The notes below the pieces were generated by a model. The model was given only the letters and a program-made list of their open reading frames with translations, made no database searches and was not told where the DNA came from. A program made the translations under genes and the position numbers. Positions 1 to 39,562 of a stretch of DNA of 64,000 nt are shown here, in pieces; the first letter of the stretch is position 1, and each line of letters starts with the position of its first letter. Source of the stretch: Portunus trituberculatus (lineage: Eukaryota; Arthropoda; Malacostraca; Decapoda; Portunidae); contig NC_059299.1 in assembly GCF_017591435.1 (NCBI RefSeq), positions 9,014,980-9,078,979 on the forward strand, in the 5' to 3' direction.

Positions 1-65
1 AAAATAGATTATAACAGTAAGTAATTTGAAGTTCTTGAGCAACTGAGGGCAGGAATAAAACTCAC

Positions 66-13532
<13,467 letters not shown>

Positions 13533-13560
13533 TTTGCGTTCCCCTCTGTGGAATGAATAG

Positions 13561-15520
13561 GAAAGAAAGCATGTTGAGAGAGAGAGAGAGAGAGAATGAG
13601 AGTATGAGCCACAAGGATAAAACGCAATTGTCTTTAGTCTTTACCTCCTCAGCACATGCAGAGCGTCTTCAACTAGCCTAGTGGACTGAGATGATTACGG
13701 TCTCTTATCTCAGCGCGATAACACACCTCGAAGCTTTCTTTATCTACCTATAGACCGCCAGCTAGCAGATAAAAAATAAATAAATAAAACTTGCAATTTT
13801 CTTTCTTTTCGAGGTATATTATGTATTCGTATTAATGGAGAAACAAAGGCGGGTTGATAAAGAAAGGGTTCAGTCTTTCTATATCAATCTCCCTTTTATC
13901 AAGAGTTACGCAATAAATGGAGGTATTTAAACGTCACTCATTGGTTTCTCCAACTATTATCACTATCATTAATTTATTTCACAAATACGTACGTATGTTT
14001 ATTTAAATATATTTAAACATGACCGTTAAAAACTACTAGGTAGCTCTCGTGGATTTATTTCTTCTTTTTTTTCAATAAAGGGACAAAGAAATGGTTATTC
14101 ATCAATCTCAACATTTTCATGCATCACCAATTTTACCACCATTATCTGTTAAAATTTTCCTTTTCCTCCTCCTTTCTATTTTACCGGCCGAGGAGCAAGG
14201 CATTACATCACTGTCTTACCTCCGCTACCTTGATTGTGGCTGGAGCACGCCAAGTTCCGGGCGTGAGGTGACGGTGTCCCTTGATATGCAACTGTCTGTC
14301 CACCACTGGCACGGCCCCTCAGTGCCTGCCTGCGGGAATCTCAGTGCCAGGCAGGGCCACCTCCCCACAAGGAACAACGCGCCCATTCACATGGAGACCG
14401 TAAACATTGCATGCCAATCCTTCTCTTGGATTAATCTTCAGCTTCACCTTGCGTCATAAATCTGTTTTGTTTCTTAACCTATCCTATCTCATGATATAAG
14501 AAAACAATCTAGTATTCTTACATTACATTTCCAAACTATAATTATGTTGCGTATTTCACAATAACTTCAGATAAAAAATGAGAAATAAGTAGATGAAATG
14601 AACGTCATCACCATGGTAACGCGCAACACTCAGCCAGTGTTTGACGGCGGGGAATTTAAAAGGATTCCTTCGCTAAACACCTGTCCTCCGCTCCACATGT
14701 GAATGGAGCATCCTGAGTACATCGCCTGGGAGTTTCATGCTTGCTAATCTGGTTTGTATTTTTAATATCAAATTCCGGACCTTAAGGAATCTTAATGTAT
14801 AAAGACGTATGGATAACATGGTGAATTAATTTATGTTTGTATTAGCAAGAATATTCTACATGTAATATAATATGAAATGCATAATACAAGTTCATCCTGT
14901 AAAATAAACTTAATTTCTCTTACTCTTATACAAAAACAGAGCAAGGCAGGTACTATAAAGCAGGGACTGTCTGACTACCGGTAATCTACAAAGTATGTAC
15001 GCACATGGTGTTTGCCTCATTCCCGTACCATACAGTCAAAGCAGGTCGGGAATATTGCCGCAGTATACGTGACCTCCCTCGCTCATGAGAAGAGTAAGAG
15101 TAAACTAACAGCAGGCATGCTGATAAGGAAAAAGAGAACTTCGGAAGGACTCAGCGAGGTGATATATTGTGCGGAAGTGATGTGGTGCGGCATGGATGGA
15201 TCGACCCTGCTATCGGTGCTTTAACAGGATTAGGAACACTGATCCACATCAAGATACAAAAGTGATACCCAGTAAACCATGAGCGTTGAGAGTTCACACC
15301 TGTACATTGCGCAAGGCAGTTTATGATAAGTTTTAAGAGGACGAGATCATGATGAATTGGCACAAAAAATCCTAAACATTAAGTGTTCTCAGTTCTCATT
15401 CGTTATCTTGAAGTATCTGTACTTACTACAGCTACTTGGAGATGCACCAAAGAAATTAAGTAACGTATGACTACCTGTAATACTCGACATTACCCTCAAG
15501 ATGAGCAGAAACGCGTATAT
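13561..15520. other. Divergent intergenic region between PKD2 and SPS2
   Basis: PKD2 (minus) and SPS2 (plus) start 2.3 kb apart and point away from each other. The stretch is mostly AT-rich with a short (GA)n at 13576-13594. The exception is the GC-rich island at about 14180-14455, listed separately. I see no RNA gene. Control elements of both genes presumably lie here, but only those near SPS2 are distinct enough to name. Confidence 0.6.
14208..14455 (-). other. Unidentified GC-rich coding-like island, one in-frame TGA
   Basis: On the minus strand one frame stays open for about 80 codons apart from a single TGA at 14321-14319. It begins VKLKINPREGLACNVYGL, continues through VVPCGEVALPGTEIP, and after the TGA reads GAVPVVDRQLHIKGH. 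It ends at GAG followed by a donor-like GTAAGA (14219 region). Base composition and residue mix look coding, unlike the flanks. No polypyrimidine tract precedes it. I do not recognise the protein. It may be a decayed exon, a conserved repeat, or a coincidence; the plus strand also has a 122-codon frame across it (14091-14459). Confidence 0.3.
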
Positions 15521-15521
15521 C

Positions 15522-15760
15522 TATAAAAGTGTTTTGAAATGGTATAGTGAGTCTGGCTTCCCATCCCTGCAGTGGCGCCTGCTCGCGGTGCTCCCCACCC
15601 TCACACGCGCCGCTCCCCACCGTGACGTCACACGCCCAGCCAGTCAATCAGCATCCGCCAGCTTGACGTCACATATCTCGCTCACCAACCAACGAGCAGG
15701 TTTGGGATGCGCGTCATCCGGGAACCAAGGAATGTGGCAGCCAGGGAGGCGCCATTTTGA
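15522..15760 (+). promoter_or_regulatory. Putative SPS2 promoter: TATA-like box, two CRE palindromes, CpG-rich
   Basis: TATAAAAG at 15522-15529. Two perfect TGACGTCA palindromes (cAMP response element / CREB-ATF site) lie at 15623-15630 and 15664-15671. A YY1-like CGCCATTTTG lies near 15750. Composition turns GC- and CpG-rich from about 15570 to the ATG at 15848. CREs downstream of the TATA-like box suggest that the TATA may be unused and initiation lies in the GC-rich part. No transcript data; inference only. Confidence 0.4.
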
Positions 15761-15847
15761 GGCAGGCCGAGCAGCGGCAGGGGCACTACCGGCTCGACTC
15801 CAGGGAAGTCATTCGCTCTGCTGCTGTAGCATCTAAAGTGCGACACG

Positions 15848-16650
15848 ATGGAGGTGTACATAGAGCAGACGCAGGTGCCACAAGATGCCCTGGCCGCCGC
15901 GGCTCAACTGGAGCTCGGGGGCACCCCACACACCCTCACCATCCGCAGGCCATTCAATCCTGTCGCTCACGACCTCGACGCTAATTTCCGCCTCACGAGA
16001 TTCGCGGATCTGAAAGGATGAGGGTGCAAGGTCCCTCAGGAGGTGCTGATGCGCCTCTTGGAGGGACTGCAAGACGATGGGACAGGCCACGAGCACGACC
16101 ATGCAGCCCATTTCATGCACATGCCCGTCACTCGCATAGGTAAGGCCAGGCATGGACCTACCTCACCCCTCCCGCCAAAATTTAAACCCCCTTTGCACAT
16201 TGCACTACCCTGTTACCTAATATAAGGTCATAGTGATAAACATTTAGGTTCTGAAGACTGCCTGCATCTTTCACTGCTTACAGATGTGCTGGTGCATTCC
16301 CCTCCTCACTGCTGTGCTGTTATCCCGCCTCTTTGTGTCGCTGTCTTTGAATATTTTAGTTACCGTCATGACTTTGTTGAAGTTGACAGTAGTTTTGATA
16401 ATGTGTGATGCTTAATAAAGAATGTCATGAGATGTATGAGTGAGAGCGTAGTAATAACGGGGTCGAACGCGTGGCGGGGGAGGGGACAAGTACACGTGGG
16501 GGAGGACGAGTCGCTGTCTATGAGTTGAGTGGCTGACGGCTGTCGCTCTCACTCGTGATTTACCCTCCGGATACCTGCCTCCGATGAATCACGTTCCTCT
16601 TCTTTTCCTTCTTGCACTCCTCTTCTTTCTTAAGAGAATGACAGCTGTGG

Positions 16651-16723
<73 letters not shown>

Positions 16724-19700
16724 AAAAAAAAACTTTAGTCTATTTCTTTAAATGTTAAATCCTAAACAAATGGAGAAAACAAGTAACAGTTAGCTTTGTT
16801 ATTTATCAAACACTATCATTAAGTAAATGCCCATTACCCATTAATTCTCTTTACACCTTGCATCATCAGACAAGTATTTTGAGTACTGGGATACTGAGCA
16901 TTAGAAACACATGGTAAATTTTCTCACCAATATTGTGGCTTTATCAGTCTATGCTTGCCTCATCACTACCACTCATGGAATAGAAGAGAACTCTCTCAAG
17001 AGGGGCTCCTGCAATCAGATTACAAGTGTTTGTGTTGAAATGTTTTTTTAAATCATCGTTTCTGATAAATATCATCTAGTCTGGAATTACTCTTAATTAT
17101 TAATTCTGTTTTTATTTGATCTTGCTCTCACATCATCAGCATCACTACAGCCTCCACTATCACTTACTGTCAGTCATTAGTAAGAAGAGTCACATGCCTT
17201 TATTTCCTTTTCTTTTTGCTCCTATATTCCACAGTGTTGGGGATATGGTAGGAAAGTGAGGTTTTACAGTGGGGAAAGTCAAATTATGCCTGATTTGGCC
17301 ATTCATGAAAAGTCTAAGATTGAGGCACCTTATTTTGAAAACTGAAATATTCCCCTTTAAGGAGAGTTAGGTTAGGCAAAGTCAGGTAAGGCTAGAAATT
17401 CCCCATTTTTAAAATATAGCATGTCATCCTTGGACTTCTTCGTGAATGTCTACATTTTACATAAATTGATTTCCTCCACTCTAAGACCTCACTTTCTCAT
17501 CAGGCCCCTAATGTTGTAGGGGATCAAGCCAGAAGAAATAATAGAATTGTGTGACTTTTGTCAATAATTAGCCTTGTCTGTGCATGTTTTTCGTGATAAG
17601 AAACATGAATGATAAGCACTTGTAACTAGGTAGACTATGCATCATGCTTCAAGACTGTAATTGCATTAAGGTAAATATTTATATAGTTATTCTTATGAGA
17701 TATTGCTTTGAAATAGAATCAAAGATTTACTGCAATTTCTGTTACCAGTAATGCTTAAAGTATTCTGTGTAATCCATGGTTCTGCATTGGTATAGTGACT
17801 TTATTTACAACTTACCTTTTCTTCGGCAGGCATTGGAATGGATGCAAGTGTCACACCTCTGCGCCATGGTGGCCTGTCCCTCGTGCAGACAACAGACTTC
17901 TTCTATCCCCTTGTTGATGATCCCTACATGATGGGTGAGTTAGGAGTGAGAGTTTGCCATTACATAGCTATTTAGTGTATTTATGGAATGAGAAATACTT
18001 GATTTTAGAGATACCTCACATTCTATTTAATTGCAGGGAAAATTGCGTGTGCTAATGTTCTAAGTGACCTGTTTGCAATGGGGGTGACTGATTGTGACAA
18101 CATGCTGATGCTCCTTGGGGTGTCTACCAAGATGACAGAAAAGGAGAGAGATGTGGTCATCCCACTCATGATGAGAGGCTTCAAGGTGTGTCATAGTACT
18201 CCTCCATTGCTACTCTAGTAATGCATTCTTGTTGTACTGTTTCTTCATAGACTGTCATCATGTCATGTAATAAGATTAATTTTACTTGAAAACAGATATT
18301 TCAACAGTTTTGCATGTCACTCATGAATATAACAGTAAATAGAACTCAAGTTAATTTTTATTTTATTTCCAATGTACAGACAATTTTTGTACCTTAAGTA
18401 AATACTTTCCTATCAGGATGCAGCACTAGAGGCAAACACATCTGTTACGGGTGGACAGACAGTGATGAACCCTTGGTGTACCATTGGAGGAGTGGCCACT
18501 ACAGTGTGCCAACCTAATGAATTCATTGTGTAAGTTGGAAGGGTTGGATGTACTTGACCTTGCTGCAGATAAACTTTTGATAATGTGCTCACAAGTTTGA
18601 ATGTAATAGATTATCTCCACACCAATAAAACAATGTTATAGCATTTTACCCTCCAATCCAACCTATCAGATGACGATGTGATTACCATAGAATTCATGGT
18701 TGATAAACTTGCATTCAAGTTATTCACATAAATGTTCCAGGCTTCTGTGGCTGGATCTGAATACTGTTAGCAGTAATTCACTGGTTCTAAAATACTGGTT
18801 AGTTTAGGCATTAATTCCTTTTACCATATAGATAGCATTAGATTGTTTAACCATACAAAAAATGGGGTGCATTGTTTATATAGGCAGTTGTGTTGCAGGC
18901 CAGATTGTGCAGTGGTTGGGGATGTCCTGGTGCTAACAAAGCCTTTGGGAACACAAGTAGCAGTAAATGCCCACCAGTGGTTGGACCAGCCAGAGAGGTG
19001 GAACCGCATTAAGTTGGTTGTGTCAGAGGAGGATGTGCGTAAGGCCTACCAGAGGGCCATGGATTCCATGGCTCGCCTTAATAAGACAGGTCAGTTGTTG
19101 CATGAAGTTTGAGTCATTATCTGGATATATTCTGCAATAACATTTATCTTGTCTTTATGTGCCACAAAGCTAATGCATTTTTTATCTTCCAGCTGCAAGG
19201 TTAATGCACAAGTACAATGCTCATGGTGCTACAGATGTAACAGGGTTTGGCTTACTTGGCCATGCCCAGAACCTGGCAAAGAACCAGAAACATGAAGTAT
19301 CCTTTGTAATTCATAATCTTCCAATAATTGCTAAGATGGCGGCTGTGGCAAAGGCATGTGGCAATATGTTCCATCTGCTACAGGTGAGAAGTGTAGACAG
19401 CCTCAGTATATCATTTTTTTTCTCCTTTTAGACTATTGGCTTTCTCCACACAGGTGGGATTGCACACAACAAGAAGCACAATTACTATATACTGTATAAC
19501 AAGTTCTTTAAGCAAGTTTTGATAAAACTATGTTGTGTACATCATTTACATATGAGCATTAATTAGTATATATATTTTTGTACATCATTACTATGCATGT
19601 GAAATTCTGAAGTACTTTTAAAAATCTTTTCAGGGACTAAGTGCTGAAACTTCAGGAGGCCTGCTGATATGTCTACCTAGAGAGCAGGCAGCAGCTTACT

Positions 19701-19840
19701 GTAAGGACATAGAGAAACAGGAGGGCTATCAGGCATGGATCATCGGCATCGTCGAGAAGGGCAATCGCACAGCACGCATAATTGACAAGCCCCGGGTGAT
19801 TGAAGTTCCCGCTAAGGAGAAGGATGGGGAGTTGTGGTAG
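15848..19840 (+). CDS. SEPHS2: Selenophosphate synthetase 2 with selenocysteine (UGA codon 58), 7 exons
   Basis: Makes monoselenophosphate from selenide and ATP, the selenium donor for Sec-tRNA synthesis, in the cytosol. Exons: 15848-16139, 17830-17934, 18037-18185, 18417-18529, 18899-19089, 19193-19383, 19634-19840. All junctions are GT/AG, phases agree, 415 residues, TAG stop at 19838. Seen: LKG-TGA-GCKVPQE at codons 55-65 (TGA at 16019-16021, codon 58). The UGCK pattern aligns Sec58 with catalytic Cys17 and Lys61 with Lys20 of E. coli SelD. Then GMDASVTPLRHGG, LSDLFAMGVTDCDNM, the glycine loop DVTGFGLLGHAQ and ETSGGLLI, covering both AIRS-type domains. An in-frame TAG at 15827 plus a good context (ACACGATGG) fixes the start. 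The TGA is not a break: the frame stays conserved on both sides and a SECIS lies in the 3' UTR. SPS1 paralogues carry Thr, Arg or another residue here instead. Confidence 0.96.
16019..16021 (+). other. Selenocysteine-specifying UGA codon of SPS2
   Basis: In-frame TGA at codon 58, inside the invariant LKGxGCKVPQE motif. The residue occupies the catalytic Cys/Sec position of the family. Confidence 0.95.
16652..16720. repeat. (AT)n microsatellite in SPS2 intron 1
   Basis: A 69-bp pure AT tract. The rest of the 1.7-kb intron (16140-17829) shows nothing recognisable. Confidence 0.95.
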
Positions 19841-20330
19841 GACCTTAGAGAGGTGCCAGCTGTACTTGGTCTCCTTGAGTGAGCTTTCATGAAGATAATC
19901 AGCTCCTTGGACAAAGGAATTAATAGAGAGTACATTGGCTAACATCCATGAATGAAGGAGATGGCTGTTTTTTTGTATCAGAGTTTATCCATTTTTATAA
20001 ATGAAAGGGTTGATTTTTGGCTTGAAATTTTGATTAGTTTACAGTCTATCTTGATTTTAATTTAACACTGGTAACACAACTTTCTCACAAATGAGTGTAG
20101 TTTTTGTGACATTGCCTTGACAACGACATTCCTTGGTAGCCAAGCTTCAACGTTATGGTTGCATGTGGCAGAAAGTTGGGCAACTGCTCATTGACAAATA
20201 ACTTTGCTCAAGTATGACAAGCACATCCTTCTACACATTCACTGGAATTATTGCACAAATGTTCATGTATCTAGGTTTTGGTTGTGCTGAATACTTTGCA
20301 AAGAGTGGCAGCAGATGAATGAAGCAAAAG

Positions 20331-20401
20331 AGAGACCTTATTATGAAGGTCATTTTGTAAAGCTTTTTGAAGCAGGAAATGACTGGAGACTCAGGGTCTC
20401 T
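20331..20401 (+). promoter_or_regulatory. SECIS element (form II) in the SPS2 3' UTR
   Basis: Read from the sequence: helix 1 is AGAGACC (20331-20337) with GGTCTCT (20395-20401). The 5' core is ATGAA (20343-20347) and the 3' core GGAG (20385-20388), giving the expected tandem G.A pairs. Helix 2 is GGTCATTT with AAATGACT (20348-20355/20377-20384). The apical AAA is at 20359-20361, 12 nt after the core TGA. A ministem GCTT/AAGC (20362-20365/20370-20373) makes it form II. It lies 490 nt after the stop. This is the signal that SBP2 and eEFSec need to read UGA as selenocysteine. Confidence 0.9.
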
Positions 20402-20440
20402 TCCTTGTTTCATTGGTCATGTGTCCAAGCCTTGGAACTC

Positions 20441-20446
20441 AATAAA
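20441..20446 (+). terminator. SPS2 polyadenylation signal AATAAA
   Basis: Canonical hexamer 40 nt past the SECIS. It implies a 3' UTR of about 620 nt (19841 to roughly 20465). Confidence 0.75.
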
Positions 20447-20465
20447 AAACAATTGAATGTACAAC

Positions 20466-20800
20466 TTTTTACCTTGTCACATTGACATCCTGAATTACAA
20501 GCATATGGAAGAGCTAGTTTGCAGGTAAAAAAATTAGGTGAGGCATTCTTGTGACTCAAGGAAGAACTTGTACTGTAAATCTACATGGACACAAGGAATT
20601 TAGATAAAAACTTGGTGGCTACACTATGCATGATCATAATCAGCAATGCAATCTCTAGTCTAACCAAGGACATGTTTTCTCAGTTACACAGTAATGTTCC
20701 TTCAGGGTTACTGTTAAGACACCGTGCATCTTACCTACAAGATCCTAACACATCCTCCTGAAAGGACAAAAGCAAGTCAAGATGGCTCATGTGGGAGGTG
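20466..20800. other. Short gap between convergent 3' ends
   Basis: Unremarkable AT-rich DNA between the SPS2 poly(A) signal and the farthest plausible CHC poly(A) signal. Nothing seen in it. Confidence 0.5.
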
Positions 20801-20806
20801 TTTATT
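20801..20806 (-). terminator. Possible clathrin heavy chain poly(A) signal
   Basis: AATAAA on the minus strand, the only canonical hexamer I found downstream of the CHC stop at 22387. It would give a 1.6-kb 3' UTR. A variant ATTAAA at 21320-21325 could be used instead. Confidence 0.35.
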
Positions 20807-22386
20807 TAAACTGACATGTGGCCACAGTACATATGCACAGTTTGTCAACCACTGAATGCTGGGATTTTGCTAGATCCCCTGAAGCCTTGCCTAGGATGGA
20901 TTGGCTTCACCACCATGACAATGCATATGCAACCAGTAATCCCATTAATAAATACATTAAACTCTCAATAGGCTCTAACTTAAAATTAATTTCAATAGTT
21001 ACTACAATACTAAATATAACTGTTGAAGCTTAAACTCTGTCCATGGAGATTTCATATCTTAAAAACTTAACAAAAATATAATAATAATAGTGGACAAAAA
21101 TTTGAGAAGATACATTCTGGAGTTCATTCTCCAATAGTAATTTTTTCAGTACTCTTATGGTCAATGTATGGCTACTACCCTTCCATCCCTGGCTACAGTA
21201 CTTACAATAATGTCAGCAATAATAAAAATGAAGTAACAATAAAAATTATGATGAAAAAGATATACAAGATGTGCAACTTACTAGACCACAAGAAAACCAT
21301 AGAAATCAAGAATAACTACTTTAATTTACTGACATTATGGCAGTCTAGATGGAACCAAGCCAGTGTTAGTCTCAACAAGGTAAGCTGTTCTTGGGCAGAA
21401 CCTGGTTTTGCCACACTAATTAATCATTTAATTCAATTACTTACTAATGAACAACCACTGAACACAGATAATTGGCCTCTGGAAAGCGTTACCTCGTTGA
21501 TCAGTCTTTTTGAAGCCTTCTTTCACTTGCTACTCGAAGGCACGCAATGGACAAAGCTTCAGTTCCGTCACCTTCAACTGTGACCTGGACTTTGTGGGGG
21601 AATGGTATACTGCTTTGCTAATCGTTGAATTTCCGGAATGGTTTGATGTAGACAAGCATATGCCTCTCCCTCAGCCCAAATCAATCGCACACCTAATTGG
21701 TCGGTTAACTGGGTATAACATGTCTTCACCAGGATTATTATGGCTATGATCAATCACCTGTTTAATCTATATATACATACTCTAAATCACAATCCTCACA
21801 GATTTAACTTTCTCTACAGCAACACCTATTACAAATCATATGAGGAACAGGCAAAATGATGCTACATCACATTTAGCAGAAATCTTCATCAGATAAACTA
21901 TATATATACAACACGGAGTTGATCTACTTGGCAGTTGCACCAAAGCATCAGACCAGCTCCATCAACAAAAACATGCGAGGCAACCTGTCTTGCCCCACAC
22001 CCCCACGAGTTTGTCTCACTGGAGGACAATGAAAACAGGATGCATCTGTGGGACAGCCACATGAATAACCTGTATACCTCTACAACACATTCACTCTCTC
22101 CCATTCACACACTACTCAACAGTAAGCTACATATTGCCCTCACTAGGTAACAACTTCACACCCATTTACTCCATTTAACACTTGCAGAATCCGAGGTAAA
22201 ATTTGGACAATATCATCCCTGTGGATTAGCTATGTAACATGGTATATTTTACAACTGGCAAACTTATGGAATATTTTGGTAGGCTCTGTTATTAGTTACA
22301 AGCCTTAAACAAGTCTACGGTTAACACTGAACCAACCTGAAGCTGCTTCATACAGGTCTTTACTGGTGGATAATCCCAAAGTGGGT

Positions 22387-36332
<13,946 letters not shown>

Positions 36333-37207
36333 GTTGGCGACGTGTTGCATGAGATGGGGCGCCGAAGAGTACTGTGGTTAAGGAACTTTTAAGAGGCGCC
36401 GCGAGCCATCCAGGTCCTGACGCCTCCACATAGACACTGTCCAATATGGCCGACACTACACCCACTACACCCTCCCTCCTGGTATTACTCCGCTGACACT
36501 ATGCCGGCGAAACCACTTGCCCCGGGATACTCTCAGGGGAGAATTCAGGATATTTCAGGGGTTTATGATCCGAAACCAGTGTACATTTGGGTGGTTTGAG
36601 GGTGTACTGGGAAGAGTGTAGGGTTTGTATGCCCCCGCGGAGGGATAAGTGCGTGGTGCGTCCTGCCAACTGAGCAGCCTCTGTCAGATTTCTCATTGAT
36701 CCACAAACACAACCTTATGCTACCACTTGCCCTAATACCGCTCTTTCTCAAGTTTTAAACAGCATAATCACTCATGGGACTATAATCTATAAGTGTGGAT
36801 GTTCATTAAGCTTGAGTTCTCATATATCGCCTGTTTGAGGGGATTAAAGATTAGTAAAGTCATTTCGGCATAAGGAAGTCAGGGTTAGAGAGCTACCACT
36901 GACAGTGCAGAACCGCACGGGACTGTCGCGCTACTGGATGTCTCCTGCCTGCCTTGCCAGTTAATCTATCAATGCTTTCTGGCTAGATCTGCCGTGATTT
37001 ATGAGAGCCACGCGACAAAGTGGCGAGAACTATCTACTACTGTTTTTAAAATTGACTTCTTATTTACTTATCTATTTATGCCAAGTTCATCATTACTACA
37101 AAACCGGTTTATGAATGATACCTACCTATACTGAATGAATATTACTTAAAACAGAGATTAAACAAATAAACAAAAACAAAAACAAAAGGTACTACACAAT
37201 CTCAATA

Positions 37208-37210
<3 letters not shown>

Positions 37211-37242
<32 letters not shown>

Positions 37243-37492
37243 ATTACTGTAATGCGCACCTGTTACATGTGGGTGGGTGGAAGCTGGGATAGGTACAAGA
37301 GGGGGAGATGGGGTAAGAGTGCCACCAAATAGAAATAAGATGAAAAAGATAAGACAGAATTCTGGGATGACAAAGCAAGAGAGAGAGAGAGAGTGAGACT
37401 AGAGAGCATTAGCAGTCCGTTCACATCCATATAACACCCCATTGGCTAAGTTAAGGGCGGGAGGGAGGAGGTTGAGGTGCTGATAGGACAGC

Positions 37493-37527
<35 letters not shown>

Positions 37528-37614
37528 ATACACCTCTTTGAGTCTTAAATGGGGGTGATGTAGTCGTGGGGTAACCAGTAATGGGTGTTTTCCTGTAGAC
37601 TTGTAGAGTACGCT

Positions 37615-37649
<35 letters not shown>

Positions 37650-37771
37650 CTTGAGTATAAAAATACTATATCACTTGTTTTTCGTATGTGTTTTTCATTA
37701 TCTTACTATTTAAGTACTCTTTCTTGTTTTTTTTTTTCTTTTCGCATGGAATGTGTGGCAAAACGAAGCCG

Positions 37772-37822
<51 letters not shown>

Positions 37823-37902
37823 GGTGGAGGCATAAGGGCAAGATGACTCATGGTTGGTGCGTCCGCTGGTGTTGAAATATTTCTTACCTTTGTTGGATAA
37901 GG

Positions 37903-37948
<46 letters not shown>
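37211..37948. repeat. Microsatellite cluster of CT/GA tracts
   Basis: (CT)n 37211-37239, (GA)n 37497-37524, (TC)n 37617-37646, (GA)n 37776-37819, (CT)n 37909-37948. Tract orientation switches, so complementary tracts 50-150 nt apart could form long RNA or DNA hairpins. Confidence 0.9.
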
Positions 37949-37950
<2 letters not shown>

Positions 37951-38877
37951 GTACAGACAAACATAAGCATGGGTTTTCCCAATTATTAGCCATTTTTTTT
38001 TTTTTTACCTCACTTCCGCACTTCAGATTTTCATCTTAACATGAACTTTCTTAACTGTTTTTTTCTGCATATATGAAAATAATACTTGCATCTTATTTCT
38101 TGCCAATTGTTGTTTTCTCTTTTTTTTCTTTATGAAAAAAAGTCATTTATTAACTGTCTTCGTAGTTTGTTATCAAGGTTTTCCAGTAGACCTTTAACAT
38201 TTATCTACTCCAGCTGGTTCTTCCAAGTCTCCTATTCGGAATCGCTGCATGTTTGGGATATGGCTTCTTCATGTAGCTCTATTGCATGTACGCTTTCCTT
38301 TCTGTACCTTCTGATCCTTCTATATTGATCACGTGCATTATTCTTCGTGCGTCTCGTTTCTCTCCGGTGTCGCTATTAGGGTGAACCTTTTCTGTATGGC
38401 TCTATTGTGCCATGCTACGTATGTCCCTTTCCTTCTTAACCACCAATATCGATCAAAACTTACGAGCATACCTCTGCGAGCATCGCCACATGGCTTCCAT
38501 GAGGCAGGCAGAGAGTGCAAGAGTAAGTGGGGAATGTCAAGTCAGTCTCTCATCATATGCTCTACTGGGCCTGAATGAGGAATGTCCATGATAGTGTATT
38601 AGCCTTTTTTTCACTGCCTTATCTAGTCATTATCACACAAGAGGTGCATGATGACTAATCACTGACGTATTTTACATAGGAAAGTGGCAGAGGCTGAAAG
38701 CAATATCGATTTGGGGTTGAGATTTTTACTCTGTTCATAAATCTCTGTATTGTTTACTTGAAGCAATAGATGTATTTGGATTTTTTTTTTTAATTGGGGA
38801 AAGATAAGATTCACTTTATCGATTATTTGACAACTCTGATACACGTGTGTGAGAGGGAAGGTTTGTTTACTGAGCTG

Positions 38878-39037
<160 letters not shown>

Positions 39038-39199
39038 CTCTTTCATGTGTGTTTATGCATCGTTCATATTTTTTGCCGTTCCATTCACCTTTGTTACTCT
39101 TTATTAAGTCGCATAAGCTCCATGTAAAAGTAACATATTTTGACCTAGGCGTTATGAATGACATTATTTAATTTCCGGTTAGTGAGCAAACATGTGTGG

Positions 39200-39270
39200 T
39201 GTGTGTGTGTGTGTGTGTGTGTGTCATCATTCCCAGTTGTAAACACTCCCGTGAACCCTACGATAACACA

Positions 39271-39311
<41 letters not shown>

Positions 39312-39493
39312 GCGTCAGTTGGTGGGCGGGTCGCATATAGCCTTCCTGTCATCCAATACCAATGGACGTAGCCTATACAACCATCCAGCAGGGAGGAGGA
39401 GGAGGAGGAGGTGGAGGATGCTGCTCTCATGATAATAAGCTCACATCCACATCCAGTCTATCATCTGTTCTTTCTCTTTTGCTACCTTTTGTT

Positions 39494-39559
<66 letters not shown>
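39200..39559. repeat. Microsatellites (GT)n, (CA)n-(GA)n, (GGA)n, (CT)n
   Basis: (GT)n 39200-39224 faces (CA)n 39267-39288 across 42 bp, an inverted pair. The latter runs directly into (GA)n 39289-39311. GGA-rich 39390-39418. (CT)n 39499-39559. Confidence 0.9.

Positions 39560-39562
<3 letters not shown>

Noticed and set aside
14091..14459. 122-codon plus-strand frame with a hydrophobic N-terminus
   Set aside because: It overlaps the minus-strand coding-like island and has no recognised domain. I could not choose a strand, so I did not call it a gene.
16019..16021. TGA read as a stop, making the SPS2 first exon a pseudogene
   Set aside because: The frame is conserved on both sides, the position is the family's Sec/Cys site, and a SECIS lies in the 3' UTR.
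20001..20036. Alternative SECIS candidates beginning at other ATGA words (20001, 20091)
   Set aside because: No convincing helix 2 or apical AA at the right spacing, unlike 20331-20401.
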